Assembly (NCBI RefSeq): GCF_013372125.1
Contig: NZ_CP053826.1
Location: 248,001 to 312,000 of the forward strand
Direction of reading: 5' to 3'
DNA length: 64,000 bases
Source of the DNA: Campylobacter curvus
Lineage (GTDB): Bacteria > Campylobacterota > Campylobacteria > Campylobacterales > Campylobacteraceae
The notes beneath the pieces were generated by a model. The model was not told where the DNA came from and made no database searches. It was given only the letters and a program-made list of their open reading frames with translations. Made by a program: the position numbers and the translations under genes. Of this stretch, positions 35,407 through 44,774 are shown one piece after another (positions within the stretch are counted from its first letter, which is position 1; the number at the start of each line of letters is the position of its first letter).

Positions 35407-35881
35407 GAAGCAAAAGAGCTTTTGGCCCTACGGCATCCTCTTAGCCATCGTCCTTTGCGTGGCTGCGTGTGTGGCGACCATCATCATCTCGCTAAATCAC
35501 CCCGTGCAGTTTGATAGCTTTTACATGGACAGATACCAAAACGTCGATGAAAACATAAACGAGATCAAGGCCGCTCAAGGGCGGTTTGAGGAGAAATTTA
35601 GCGTAGGATTTGGCGGTGCTGAATTTAAAAATTTACAAGGTCGTTTTGAGTTTATGATCGCTTCAAAATCAGGCGAGCTCTCAAACCTAAACGCCAAAAT
35701 TTTACTCACGCGTCCTGAAACGAACGAATTTAACAAGGAGCTTGGCTCAAGCTTTCAAGGGCAAATTTTAAAAACCGATGAAATTTCACTGCCAAAAGAG
35801 GGCAGGTGGCAGATCTTGCTGAAGCTAAACGACGGTAACGATACGGGATTTTATAGATTCGACTTTAACGCCACACGCTAA
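35399..35881 (+). CDS. FixH-family protein
   Basis: A 160-residue protein with one N-terminal membrane helix (residues 10-32) and a periplasmic domain containing NHPVQFDSFYMDRYQNVDENIN, the FixH-like start. FixH/CcoH is needed for stable cbb3 oxidase assembly. It overlaps the TPM gene by 8 bases and closes the cco operon. A MITE copy lies just downstream. Confidence 0.8.
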   Translation: MVEKQKSFWPYGILLAIVLCVAACVATIIISLNHPVQFDSFYMDRYQNVDENINEIKAAQGRFEEKFSVGFGGAEFKNLQGRFEFMIASKSGELSNLNAKILLTRPETNEFNKELGSSFQGQILKTDEISLPKEGRWQILLKLNDGNDTGFYRFDFNATR

Positions 35882-35913
35882 ATTTATATCGGTTTGGTTG
35901 GTTTTAATAAATT

Positions 35914-36073
35914 GGCTCTGTTACAATATTTCATTATTTCATTGATTTTTAGCCCTCAAAGTGAAGTCAAACCTTGCTAGCGAACTTATCGCCGCCGATT
36001 TTTGCTTCATGCTATGCGTTCGAAACTACAAAGTAGAAGCGAAGCAAGTGCCAATGCTTTATTAAACAGAGCC
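35914..36073. mobile_element. Compact MITE-like element, 160 bp
   Basis: The shortest complete copy of the family: its left end is GGCTCTGTTACAATATTTC and its right end AACAGAGCC, giving a 9-bp perfect terminal repeat. It holds CTTGCTAGCG, then GCCGCCGATTTTT, followed by AGAAGCGAAGCAAGTGCCAA. Flanks (AATAAATT and TAAAATTT) match only partly. It occupies most of the gap between fixH and addB. Confidence 0.75.
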
Positions 36074-36142
36074 TAAAATTTTGCTATCATTTCGTAAATT
36101 TTAGGCATCGACGCCTTGCTAGAACAAAGTCAAAGAATATCA

Positions 36143-38494
36143 ATGAAAGAAAATACGCTTTTTGTCTTTACCAACTCGCGCAAGATACGCAGTTTCAACG
36201 CTGCATTTGAAAACGGGCTCATCGCTAAGAGCATAACTATCGCGGAATTCGAGAAAAAAGCCGTTTTCGTAGCGGACAGGTTTGAGGCGGATGCGGCTTA
36301 TTTACTTGTGCTGATGCAACGCGCTTGCACTGCCGTCAAAGAGGCGAATTCGGTGCTAAAGATCCCGAACGAATTTTTCGCTTTTTTGAAAAACAACGAC
36401 TATCTTTTTTCGTTTTTCAAAGAGCTAGCCATCAGCAAAAAGAGCGTCGCAGATATAAAATTTAGCGATATTTACGCTGATTTTGAGGAGCACCTATCTA
36501 TCCTGCAGGCCGTGCTAAGCGAGTATAAGAGGCTGCTTGAGGCTGAAAATTTATATGATGACATCCTTTTGCCTGAAATTTACAGCCTAAATGAAAGCTA
36601 TGTGAGAGGATTTGACGAGATCGTCATCGATATAGACGGCTTTTTGAGCGAATTCGAGTGGGAGCTTCTTTTAAAGATTTCAAAGCTTGTTACGCTTAAG
36701 ATCAGGTTTCAAACGAGTAAATTCAATCAAAAGCTGATAGAAAAGATCTCGCAGATCTCGGGGTTAGCGCCACAAAATTTTAGCTTGTATCAAAAATTCG
36801 AGCTAAATTTCAACGACATGTCGCTAACGCAAACCGGCTCGGTAAATCGCCAAAATGTAGTGCAAGTGCGTGAATTTGGGCTTAGAAGCTTGCAGTGCGC
36901 TTACGTGATGGCAAAGGTGAGTGAGTTTATCAAAGATGGTTTGAAGCCCGAAAATATCGTGGTTATCTTGCCTGATGAAAGCTTTAGCGAGATACTTAGG
37001 CTGCACGATAGCGGTCGGATGTTCAACTACGCGATGGGCGAAAATTTAAAGCGAACGAAATTTTTTCAAATTTTAAGCCGCATCGCGCACACTATAAATG
37101 AGGAAATTTCGCCTGATTTTGACTATGAAAATGCGCAAAGCTACGATGAAGAGGGCTTTATCCTCGGCTTGTTGGGAGTGAAAAAGGAGCTTTTTGAGAG
37201 ATTTAAAGCCATTTACGAGCTGCCTTGCGAATTTGAGATGTTTGAAGGGCTCGTAAATGAAATTTTAGCCTTACAAGATGACAAAAGAGTCGGCAAAAAG
37301 GTGCAAAACGAGCTTTTCATACTCGGCAATCTAGCAAGATATTTTAAATTTAGTCTTAGGCAAATTTGCGAGATATTTTTGATGGGGCTATCTCGCCTTA
37401 GCCTTGATGATGTGGGCGGCGGAAAGGTCAGTGTGATGGGCGTTTTGGAGAGTCGTGGCATGCGATTTGACGGCGCCATTATCGTTGATTTTAACGACGA
37501 GCTGATACCAAAACGTAGCATAAACGAGATGTTTTTAAACTCGCGCGTGAGAGAAAAAGCTGGGCTCATCAGCTACGCACAACGCGAAAATTTGCAGAGA
37601 TTTTACTACGAGAGCCTCATAAACGGCGCAAAAAAGGTCGCAATAAGCTACGTTTCAAACGATGAGAGCATCGCCTCGAGATTTTTAAAGGAATTTAGCT
37701 TCGTTAAAGATGCGAGGTTTAGCGACGAGGCGTATGCGAGCTTGCTTGGCAAACCTGGCGTAGCGCTAAATTTAGAGCCTGAAGAGATTATTTTGGAGCA
37801 TGATTTTTTCGCGCAGGAGCTATCGTTTTCGACTCTGAATTTATACCTTAGCTGCCCCAGAAAATACTACTACGCTAAAATCCTAGCTATCCCCGAGCCC
37901 AAAACTATCGGCACTGCGCCAGCTTCTAGGCTAGGCGAGGCCGTTCATAAGGCGCTTTGCGAGTATTATCAAGGTGAGTTTTTTAGGCGGGCGCAGCGCT
38001 TTGACGTGACTGAGTTTAAAAAATGTCTTGGCAAATTCGCCCTCTCATCGCTTGAGTTTGAAATCTTGACTGTAAAATTCGACATTTACGCACAGTATGA
38101 AAACGAACGCCTAAAAGAGGGCGTCAGGGTGCTAGAATGCGAGAAAAACGTAAGCGGCGTGGAGTTTGAGGGCATCAAGATAAGGGGCGTGATAGACCGC
38201 GTGGACGAGCTTTCGGGACAAAAGATGATAATCGATTATAAAAGCGGCAAATTTGAGGATAAATCGCTTCAGTTGCCGTTTTATCAAGCGCTTTTGGGCG
38301 AGCGCTGTGAGGCGTTTTACTACGATCTAGGCGGTGAGATGACGCTAGTGCCCTCAAGATCGTCGCTTGAGGAGCTAAGAGCCGCGATAGAAGGGCTAAA
38401 AAACATAAACAAAACGAGGATAAATTTCGCCCCGAGCCCCGGTCAGCAGTGCAGATACTGCGTGTATAAGATCCTTTGTAAAGGCGAGCTATGA
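36143..38494 (+). CDS. addB: AddB-like nuclease subunit (PD-(D/E)XK family)
   Basis: A 783-residue subunit of the AddAB helicase-nuclease that processes double-strand breaks for RecA. ATG 36143 (MKENTLFVFTNSRKIRSFN) is used; an in-frame TTG further upstream has no support. The C-terminal nuclease has GVIDRVDELSGQKMIIDYKSGKF as its metal-binding Asp and Lys motif. Cysteines in YLSCPRKYYY and in CRYCVYKILC are the expected four [4Fe-4S] ligands. The N-terminal helicase-like half is degenerate and lacks a Walker A, as in other Campylobacter. It overlaps addA by 4 bases. Confidence 0.86.
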   Translation: MKENTLFVFTNSRKIRSFNAAFENGLIAKSITIAEFEKKAVFVADRFEADAAYLLVLMQRACTAVKEANSVLKIPNEFFAFLKNNDYLFSFFKELAISKKSVADIKFSDIYADFEEHLSILQAVLSEYKRLLEAENLYDDILLPEIYSLNESYVRGFDEIVIDIDGFLSEFEWELLLKISKLVTLKIRFQTSKFNQKLIEKISQISGLAPQNFSLYQKFELNFNDMSLTQTGSVNRQNVVQVREFGLRSLQCAYVMAKVSEFIKDGLKPENIVVILPDESFSEILRLHDSGRMFNYAMGENLKRTKFFQILSRIAHTINEEISPDFDYENAQSYDEEGFILGLLGVKKELFERFKAIYELPCEFEMFEGLVNEILALQDDKRVGKKVQNELFILGNLARYFKFSLRQICEIFLMGLSRLSLDDVGGGKVSVMGVLESRGMRFDGAIIVDFNDELIPKRSINEMFLNSRVREKAGLISYAQRENLQRFYYESLINGAKKVAISYVSNDESIASRFLKEFSFVKDARFSDEAYASLLGKPGVALNLEPEEIILEHDFFAQELSFSTLNLYLSCPRKYYYAKILAIPEPKTIGTAPASRLGEAVHKALCEYYQGEFFRRAQRFDVTEFKKCLGKFALSSLEFEILTVKFDIYAQYENERLKEGVRVLECEKNVSGVEFEGIKIRGVIDRVDELSGQKMIIDYKSGKFEDKSLQLPFYQALLGERCEAFYYDLGGEMTLVPSRSSLEELRAAIEGLKNINKTRINFAPSPGQQCRYCVYKILCKGEL

Positions 38495-41292
38495 AGCGGT
38501 ATCTAGCCCTAAAAGCCAGCGCAGGAAGTGGCAAAACCTTCGCACTTAGCGTGCGTTTCATCGCGCTTATCTTAAGTGGTGCGAACATCGCCGAGATCGT
38601 GGCTCTGACCTTTACGAAAAAAGCCGCCAACGAGATGAAAGAGCGGGTGGTCGGGACTTTTTTAAACCTTGAAAAAAAGCCGAGCGAACTGGCTGCGATA
38701 TGCGAAATTTTGGGGCTTGGCGAGGATGAAATTTTAGCCCTTAGAGACGAGAGGATGGCTGATTTTTTACAAAGCGATCTTAAAATCGGCACTTTTGATT
38801 CGTTTTTTACCGGGATTTTACGCCAATTTAGCCTAAATTTAGGCCTTAGCGCGGACTTTAGCGTAAGCAGTGATCTTGCGAGCCTGCAGCGTCAAAAATT
38901 TGTAGAAAAAATAAGCCGCAATCCATCGCTTTTGCGCTCCTTAGCTGAATTCATCGTGGCGGCGGAAAAGAGTCAAAACAGCTTTTTTGAAACGCTCGAG
39001 AGGTTTTATGAAAATTTTGACAGCGTGAAAGCCGATAAAGACGCGAAATTTCCAAACGATGAGGCGGTGCGGACGGCACTAGGGAATTTGCTCGATTACG
39101 CCGTTTCAAACGGCGGCTCTCAAACGGCTCAGAACGCCTTTTTGCCGGGCTCGCCGGCTCAGATCGCTCAGCGCGGGTTTTTAGAGCATGAAAGCCTAGA
39201 ATATAGGACATTTTCTAAAATTTACACGCCAAAGCTAGATGAGCTCTTTGGCGAGCTAAAAGAGGCTTTAAGGAGCTATTTTAGGCAGTTTGAGGAGTAT
39301 AAGCTAAACGAGCTGAATCACTTTTTGACTCTTTATAAAGAGGCCAAGCTCGAGCTTGACAAAGAGCAAAACAGCCTTAGCTTTAGCGATATAAACAAGC
39401 TTGCTTACGAGCTTTTGACTAAAAATATCGACAAGCAGATGCTTTATTTCAGGCTTGACGGGCGCATAAATCACCTTTTGATCGACGAATTTCAAGATAC
39501 GAACGTTACGCAATACGAGATCATCTTGCCTCTCGTGGCCGAAATCGTCTCCGGATACGGCCAAAACGGGCTTGGAAGCTTTTTTTACGTGGGCGATACG
39601 AAGCAAAGTATTTATAGGTTTCGCGGCGGCAAAAAGGAGCTTTTTGATAAGCTAAAAGCCCAATTCACGCAGATCGCGAGCGACGGACTCGATACGAACT
39701 ACCGCAGCCTAAAGGGACTTGTCAAATTCACGAACGCTGTTTTTAAAGATAAAATTTTAAATTTCACCGAGCAAAAGGCGTCTAAAAAAGATGACGAGAG
39801 GCTAAATTTCGCCGTTAGCCAAGAGTGCGAGTATTTTGAGAGCGAGGCTGATGATCACGGCTTTTTGAAGGTCGTTAGTAGCGAAGATATCGTAAGTGGC
39901 GCGGTCGGTGAGGTAAAAAATTTCATCCGAAACGGTGTAGAGCCAAGCGATATAACCCTGCTTTGCTGGAAAAACGAGGATATAAACAAGCTCGCAAACG
40001 CCCTTAGCGAGCAGGGCATAAATAGCGTGAGCGAGGGCAGTCTGGGTCTGCTCGCTAGTCCTTACGCCAGAGCGCTGGTAGAATACGCGAAATTTTGCCT
40101 TTTTGGCGATAAAATTTATAAATTCAATACCCAAGCTATAGTCAAAGCAAATGCACCTAGGCTCGAGGTAAGGGCTGAAAACACGGCCTTTGAGAGCTTG
40201 CATTATCTAGCTATGAGGCTTGGCGTGGATACCTCAAACAGCGATGTTTTGAGGCTTTTTGAGCTAACGAGCGAGTATGAAAATTTAGCCGATTTCATCT
40301 TTAAGCTTGATAGCTTTGAGGGGCTTGCTATGCCAAAAAGTAGCCGGGGTGTGAAGATAATGACCGTGCACAAGTCAAAGGGACTGGAATTTCCCCACGT
40401 GATAGTTTGCGATAAAATGGGTGCGGACAGGGCCGATACTTCAAGCTTTTTGGCTGAATACGACGTGAAAAACGGCTGGCAGATCATGCATAAGGTCAAG
40501 GGCAAGGAAAATTTCGACGAGGATTTTAGGACACTTAAAAATAGGGCCAAAGAGCTTGAAAAAGAGGAGGATATGAATAAAATTTATGTCGCCTTTACAA
40601 GGGCTACTCGCTCGCTAGTCGTCGTGAAAAATGCCGATCCCGGCGGCAGGAACCCGAGCTTTTTTAGCGCTTACGAGAAGAAAACGGGCGAGAGGGTCGA
40701 GTATCTTGATCTAAAGGATTTCACCTTTGGTAAAATTTTAGCCGATACGTCAACGCAAGCGCCAAAAGAAAATAGCGAAATTTTGCCTCAAATCGCACAG
40801 ATCTCAAGACAGGAGACTCAAAGCACAGACAAGGAGGAAGGCACGAATTTAAGGGCGATCTATATCGGTCTGGCCTTTCACTACCTGCTTGAGATGGCGG
40901 CGAAATTTGACGAAGTCAGTCTGATCGCAGCTAGAGATTCCATGCAGAATAAATTTCATAAATTTTTATGTGCCGATGATTTGGATGATGTTTTTAAAAG
41001 AGGACTGAAGCTCATAAATGACGCTAAATTCAGAGAATTTACGGATGCAAAAAGGATATACAAAGAACAGCCAATTAAATTTGATGGAGCTCTAAAACAA
41101 ATCGACCTGCTTTGTGTAGGAGAAGGTGAAATTTGCGTGATAGACTACAAAAGCTCGGATAAGAATATCGATGAAAATGTGTTTCAAGTAAGTGAATATA
41201 AAAAAGCAATCGCTGAATTTTATCCGAATTCGAGCGTCCGTGCGGTGATTTTTTATGCGCTTAGGGATAAAATTTCATATATTGAAGTTTAA
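38491..41292 (+). CDS. addA: AddA-like helicase-nuclease (UvrD/RecB family)
   Basis: A 933-residue DNA helicase. Walker A is ASAGSGKTFAL near residue 10; motif II DEFQDTNVTQYE; motif III GDTKQSIYRFRGG; motif V VHKSKGLEFPHVIV; motif VI IYVAFTRATRS. The C-terminal RecB-type nuclease has IDLLCVGEGEICVIDYKSSD. It works with AddB to unwind and trim broken DNA ends. No clear Chi-like element was looked for. AT-rich 3' end, then rplM after 80 bases. Confidence 0.93.
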   Translation: MKRYLALKASAGSGKTFALSVRFIALILSGANIAEIVALTFTKKAANEMKERVVGTFLNLEKKPSELAAICEILGLGEDEILALRDERMADFLQSDLKIGTFDSFFTGILRQFSLNLGLSADFSVSSDLASLQRQKFVEKISRNPSLLRSLAEFIVAAEKSQNSFFETLERFYENFDSVKADKDAKFPNDEAVRTALGNLLDYAVSNGGSQTAQNAFLPGSPAQIAQRGFLEHESLEYRTFSKIYTPKLDELFGELKEALRSYFRQFEEYKLNELNHFLTLYKEAKLELDKEQNSLSFSDINKLAYELLTKNIDKQMLYFRLDGRINHLLIDEFQDTNVTQYEIILPLVAEIVSGYGQNGLGSFFYVGDTKQSIYRFRGGKKELFDKLKAQFTQIASDGLDTNYRSLKGLVKFTNAVFKDKILNFTEQKASKKDDERLNFAVSQECEYFESEADDHGFLKVVSSEDIVSGAVGEVKNFIRNGVEPSDITLLCWKNEDINKLANALSEQGINSVSEGSLGLLASPYARALVEYAKFCLFGDKIYKFNTQAIVKANAPRLEVRAENTAFESLHYLAMRLGVDTSNSDVLRLFELTSEYENLADFIFKLDSFEGLAMPKSSRGVKIMTVHKSKGLEFPHVIVCDKMGADRADTSSFLAEYDVKNGWQIMHKVKGKENFDEDFRTLKNRAKELEKEEDMNKIYVAFTRATRSLVVVKNADPGGRNPSFFSAYEKKTGERVEYLDLKDFTFGKILADTSTQAPKENSEILPQIAQISRQETQSTDKEEGTNLRAIYIGLAFHYLLEMAAKFDEVSLIAARDSMQNKFHKFLCADDLDDVFKRGLKLINDAKFREFTDAKRIYKEQPIKFDGALKQIDLLCVGEGEICVIDYKSSDKNIDENVFQVSEYKKAIAEFYPNSSVRAVIFYALRDKISYIEV

Positions 41293-41372
41293 ATAATACT
41301 TAATTTAAGCTATATATAAGTAATCTTTAAATAAAATCACACTTCAAAAATTAACTTGGCAAAGGTAAGAAA

Positions 41373-41801
41373 ATGACAAAAATAACAAAGCCAAACGAAG
41401 TTAAGCGAGAGTGGATCGTGCTTGATGCGTCTGGTAAGCGTTTTGGTAGATTGCTGACCGAAGTTGCGACTATACTTCGCGGCAAAAACAAACCATGCTT
41501 TACTCCAAACGTTGATTGCGGCGACTACGTCATCATCATAAACGCTTCAAAGGTAGAATTTACAGGCAATAACAAAGCTGAAGACAAGCTTTATCACAGA
41601 CATTCAGGATATTTTGGTAGCGTAAAGAGTGAGAAGTTTGGCGATTTGATCGCAAACAAGCCTGAGAAGCTCTTCAAGCTTGCCGTTCGCGGAATGCTTC
41701 CAAAAACAAAGCTAGGCAGAGAGATGATAAAAAAACTAAAAGTTTATGCTGGCAGTGAGCATCCTCACACAGCACAAATCGCTAAAAAAGAAGGAAAATA
41801 A
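41373..41801 (+). CDS. rplM: 50S ribosomal protein L13
   Basis: A 142-residue ribosomal protein with the conserved [19 protein letters not shown] start, [18 protein letters not shown] and [24 protein letters not shown] possible -10 (TAAAAT in AAATAAAATC at about 41330) lies upstream. It is followed two bases later by rpsI, the usual pair. Confidence 0.98.
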   Translation: MTKITKPNEVKREWIVLDASGKRFGRLLTEVATILRGKNKPCFTPNVDCGDYVIIINASKVEFTGNNKAEDKLYHRHSGYFGSVKSEKFGDLIANKPEKLFKLAVRGMLPKTKLGREMIKKLKVYAGSEHPHTAQIAKKEGK

Positions 41802-41803
41802 TA

Positions 41804-42193
41804 ATGGCAAAAGTTTATGCAACAGGTAAAAGAAAAACTGCCGTAGCGAAGGTTTGGGTAAAATCAGGAAGCGGGAAAATCGTAGTAAACGGAATGGATC
41901 TTAACACTTGGCTCGGCGGGCACGAAGCGATAAAGCTAAAAGTCGTTCAGCCGCTATTAGTTACGAAGCAAGAGAGCTTGGTAGATGTCACTGCTACGAC
42001 ATTGGGTGGCGGGTACTCGGCACAAGCGGAAGCTTTAAGGCATGGGATATCACGCGCTTTAGCAGCCATGGATGCTGATTTTAGAGCGGCTTTGAAACCA
42101 AAAGGCTTGCTAACTCGCGATGCACGCGTCGTCGAACGTAAGAAATTCGGTAAGAGAAAAGCAAGACGTAGCCCGCAATTCTCTAAACGCTAA
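41804..42193 (+). CDS. rpsI: 30S ribosomal protein S9
   Basis: A 129-residue ribosomal protein. [19 protein letters not shown] at the N-terminus and [14 protein letters not shown] at the C-terminus, the tail that reaches the P-site tRNA, are typical. AAGGAAAATAAT precedes the start. A hairpin follows. Confidence 0.98.
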   Translation: MAKVYATGKRKTAVAKVWVKSGSGKIVVNGMDLNTWLGGHEAIKLKVVQPLLVTKQESLVDVTATTLGGGYSAQAEALRHGISRALAAMDADFRAALKPKGLLTRDARVVERKKFGKRKARRSPQFSKR

Positions 42194-42202
42194 TGTGTTT
42201 TT

Positions 42203-42238
42203 CGCAAAATTCCAAGTGCTTTTTGCTTGGGTTTTGCG
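42203..42238 (+). terminator. Hairpin after rpsI
   Basis: CGCAAAATTCCAAG and CTTGGGTTTTGCG pair with one mismatch over 13 positions, around a loop of 9 bases, ten bases after the rpsI stop. There is no long T run, so it may act as a partial terminator or stabilise the mRNA end. Confidence 0.6.
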
Positions 42239-42363
42239 AGTTGAAATTTTGGAAGTTCGTATTTTAGGTATTAAACTATAATTTACAGATAGTTTATAAA
42301 ATTTTTGTTACAATAACGATTGTCTTTCATAAAAGAAAATTTATTAAAGAAAGGAATTCTATT

Positions 42364-43377
42364 ATGAAAAAGATTGCTTTAGCTATGGTAGCTGCAACTG
42401 CACTTTTTGCATCTAATGCAGCATACAACTACGAAGTTACTCCAACTGTTGGCGGAGTCCACCCAGAAGGTAACCTTGGTATCAACGATCATGTGACTGT
42501 CGGTATCAGAGCTGCTAGAAACCTTGAGAATATATTCTTCGATCAATTAGAGCTTGGCGTTGATTATACTCATAAGGCAAAAGAAACAGTAAATGGCGTA
42601 TCAAGAGAGGGACGTGCACTTAGATATCACGTAAACCTTGTAAAAGATATATTCAACTTTACTGATGCCTTTGGCGTTTATGGCCTTCTTGGCGTTGGAT
42701 ACGAGGATCTTCCAAAACAATTCGTAGATAACGAAGATGGTGGCTTTGGTCAATACGGTCTTGGACTAAGATATCAAGTCACTGATAGATTTGCTCTTAA
42801 AGCCGAGGCTAGAGACGCTATCAAATTTGAGCATGCAGACCACAACCTATTCTATTCACTAGGATTTGGCATCGGTCTAGATTCAAAAGCTGCTCCTGCA
42901 GTAGCTGCAGCTCCTGCTGCGACTGTTACAGAAGTCGTTATTCTTGACGATGACAATGACGGTGTGCCAAATGATATCGACAAATGCCCTAATACCCCGG
43001 CTGGTGTCGTAGTAGACGAGACAGGTTGCGAGAAAGTTATCGTTCTTAGAGACTTAGACGTAAATTTTGCGTTTGACAGCTATAAGGTTGGACCGAGTTA
43101 TGCTGCCGAGATCAAAAAAGTTGCCGACTTTATGGGAGAACACCCAGAATATAGAGTTGTTCTTGCAGGACATACAGATAGCGTAGGCAAAGAGGCTTAC
43201 AACCAAAAACTATCTGAGAAAAGAGCTAAGGCTGTTGCTGAAGTCCTTGAAGGATACGGCGTAGAGAAGAAAAAGATATCTACTATCGGATATGGCGAGC
43301 TTAGACCTATCGCTACAAACAGCACAAAAGAGGGTCGCGCTCAAAATAGACGTGTCGAAGCTACTTTCAATAAGTAA
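42364..43377 (+). CDS. cadF: CadF-type OmpA-family outer membrane protein
   Basis: A 337-residue outer-membrane protein. A signal peptide (MKKIALAMVAATALFASNA) leads to an eight-stranded barrel (about 20-175). A short Ala/Pro hinge is followed by one calcium-binding thrombospondin type-3 repeat (DDDNDGVPNDIDKCPNTPAG) and an OmpA peptidoglycan-binding domain (HTDSVGKEAYNQKLSEKRAK). CadF in C. jejuni binds fibronectin; here the barrel loops are different, so adhesion cannot be assumed. TATAAT at 42277-42282 and TACAAT at 42309-42314 are candidate -10 boxes. A clear terminator follows. Position after rpsI is conserved. Confidence 0.9.
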   Translation: MKKIALAMVAATALFASNAAYNYEVTPTVGGVHPEGNLGINDHVTVGIRAARNLENIFFDQLELGVDYTHKAKETVNGVSREGRALRYHVNLVKDIFNFTDAFGVYGLLGVGYEDLPKQFVDNEDGGFGQYGLGLRYQVTDRFALKAEARDAIKFEHADHNLFYSLGFGIGLDSKAAPAVAAAPAATVTEVVILDDDNDGVPNDIDKCPNTPAGVVVDETGCEKVIVLRDLDVNFAFDSYKVGPSYAAEIKKVADFMGEHPEYRVVLAGHTDSVGKEAYNQKLSEKRAKAVAEVLEGYGVEKKKISTIGYGELRPIATNSTKEGRAQNRRVEATFNK

Positions 43378-43402
43378 TTCACTACTCACTCAACTAATCA
43401 CG

Positions 43403-43430
43403 GGGCTTGGCTTAGGTCAAGCCCTTTTTT
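43403..43430 (+). terminator. cadF intrinsic terminator
   Basis: GGGCTTG (43403-43409) pairs with CAAGCCC (43418-43424) around an 8-nt loop, then TTTTTT. A textbook rho-independent terminator. Confidence 0.92.
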
Positions 43431-43446
43431 ATTTGTAAGGTAAATT

Positions 43447-44097
43447 TTGAAAAAAACGATACTTTTTGACTTGGACGGTACACTCATCGACTCGACTCCT
43501 GCTATATTAGATGGCTTTGATACTGCCTTTAAAACCCACGGACAACCTCTGCCGGATCATGAAAAGATAAAATCTCTAGTTGGCTATCCTCTTGATGTGA
43601 TGTTTGAAGAGCTTGGAGCACCTAAAGATCTTGTCACTGACTATATCAGGGCCTATAAAAAGCGTTACGAGCAAATTTATCTTGATCAAACGACTCTTTT
43701 GGGATCCGCAAAAGATGCGTTAAAGCTTGCAAATTCGTTTGCTGATGTAGGCATAGTAACCACAAAAACATCAAAATTTTCAGCTATTTTATTAAAACAT
43801 TTAGGCGTTATGCAGTATATCGATATAGTAATCGGTAGAGACGATGTCAAGCGTCCAAAACCAGATCCCGAGCCCGTAAATTTAGCCCTCGCACGACTTG
43901 GTAAGGACAGCGCGGAGCACCGCCAAAACGCCTTTATGATAGGTGACACGCTGATGGATATGCTCGCGGCAAAGGCGGCTGGTGTCACGGGGCTTGGGCT
44001 GCTTTGCGGCTACGGGACGCTCGCAGACTTACAAAAATACACGGATTTGATATTTGAAAATTCTCTCGAGGCGACCGAATACGCTGCTAATTTGTAA
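43447..44097 (+). CDS. HAD-superfamily phosphatase (phosphoglycolate phosphatase-like)
   Basis: A 216-residue phosphatase with a TTG start and TAAGGTAAATT before it. The nucleophile motif is LFDLDGTLIDST (Asp8, Asp10); the cap domain spans about 18-85; GIVTTKTSKFS gives motif II, Lys in DVKRPKPDPEP motif III, and MIGDTLMDMLAAKAAG motif IV. Gph or PgpP-like, probably removing phosphate from 2-phosphoglycolate or a related waste product; the substrate is not certain. It follows the cadF terminator by 17 bases. Confidence 0.87.
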   Translation: MKKTILFDLDGTLIDSTPAILDGFDTAFKTHGQPLPDHEKIKSLVGYPLDVMFEELGAPKDLVTDYIRAYKKRYEQIYLDQTTLLGSAKDALKLANSFADVGIVTTKTSKFSAILLKHLGVMQYIDIVIGRDDVKRPKPDPEPVNLALARLGKDSAEHRQNAFMIGDTLMDMLAAKAAGVTGLGLLCGYGTLADLQKYTDLIFENSLEATEYAANL

Positions 44098-44118
44098 GGT
44101 CAAATTAACAAATTTATA

Positions 44119-44577
44119 GGCTTTGTTTTAAAAAGTGTTAATTTTTAAAATTTTAAGTACTCAAGCGTAGCCAAATCTTATTAGCGAGCTTATTGCAGCT
44201 TTTCAAGAAGCAATTGCAAGCACGAAGCAAAAATCGTGCTATGTGTTGGGCTACTAGCTCCCACACTCTACTATCAAGGAATTCGCGAATAGCGTTTGAG
44301 TAGTGTAAAGAAACGAAAAATTAGGGAAGCCCGCAGGGGCTGAGTAGTTTTTTCTCGGTCGCGCTTAGCTTCCCTTAGAAATGTCCCTTTCGGGTCGCGT
44401 TGTTCATTTTTTGCTTCACTTCGTTTGCAACTGCAAAACAAAAAGATTTTCTTGAAACGCTTGTTCTACTCAAATGTTGTTCGCATTCTCCTGTGCTAGG
44501 TATCTCCTGGAGTAGGATAAGATTTGCGAAGCATTTGTTTAAGATTTAAGGCCATCAGCACTTTTTAAAACATAGCC
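44119..44577. mobile_element. MITE-like element with 8-bp near-duplicated target
   Basis: 459 bp between the HAD gene and the SotB-like gene. The left end is GGCTTTGTTTTAAAAAGTG; the right end carries the same sequence inverted with one change (CACTTTTTAAAACATAGCC). Flanks are AATTTATA (44111-44118) and ATTTTATA (44578-44585), seven of eight identical. Inside, TTAGGGAAGCCCGCAGGGG (from 44321) is the block seen inverted at 16305-16340 and direct at 63258. No coding sequence. Confidence 0.82.
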
Positions 44578-44774
44578 ATTTTATATCGATTTGCTTGTAA
44601 TTTTTAGCCGTTTTGCCTTGCAACATGCCAAGGCTTGTTATGGCATAACAGTAAATTTATCCTAAAAAGCAAGAGCAAACATCGAATTTTGTATTAAATT
44701 TACCCGCGTGATGTAATACCAAAGCTCCTCCCAAGCAAATTTATCCCTTTGCGGCAATAAATTCAAAGCCAAAT

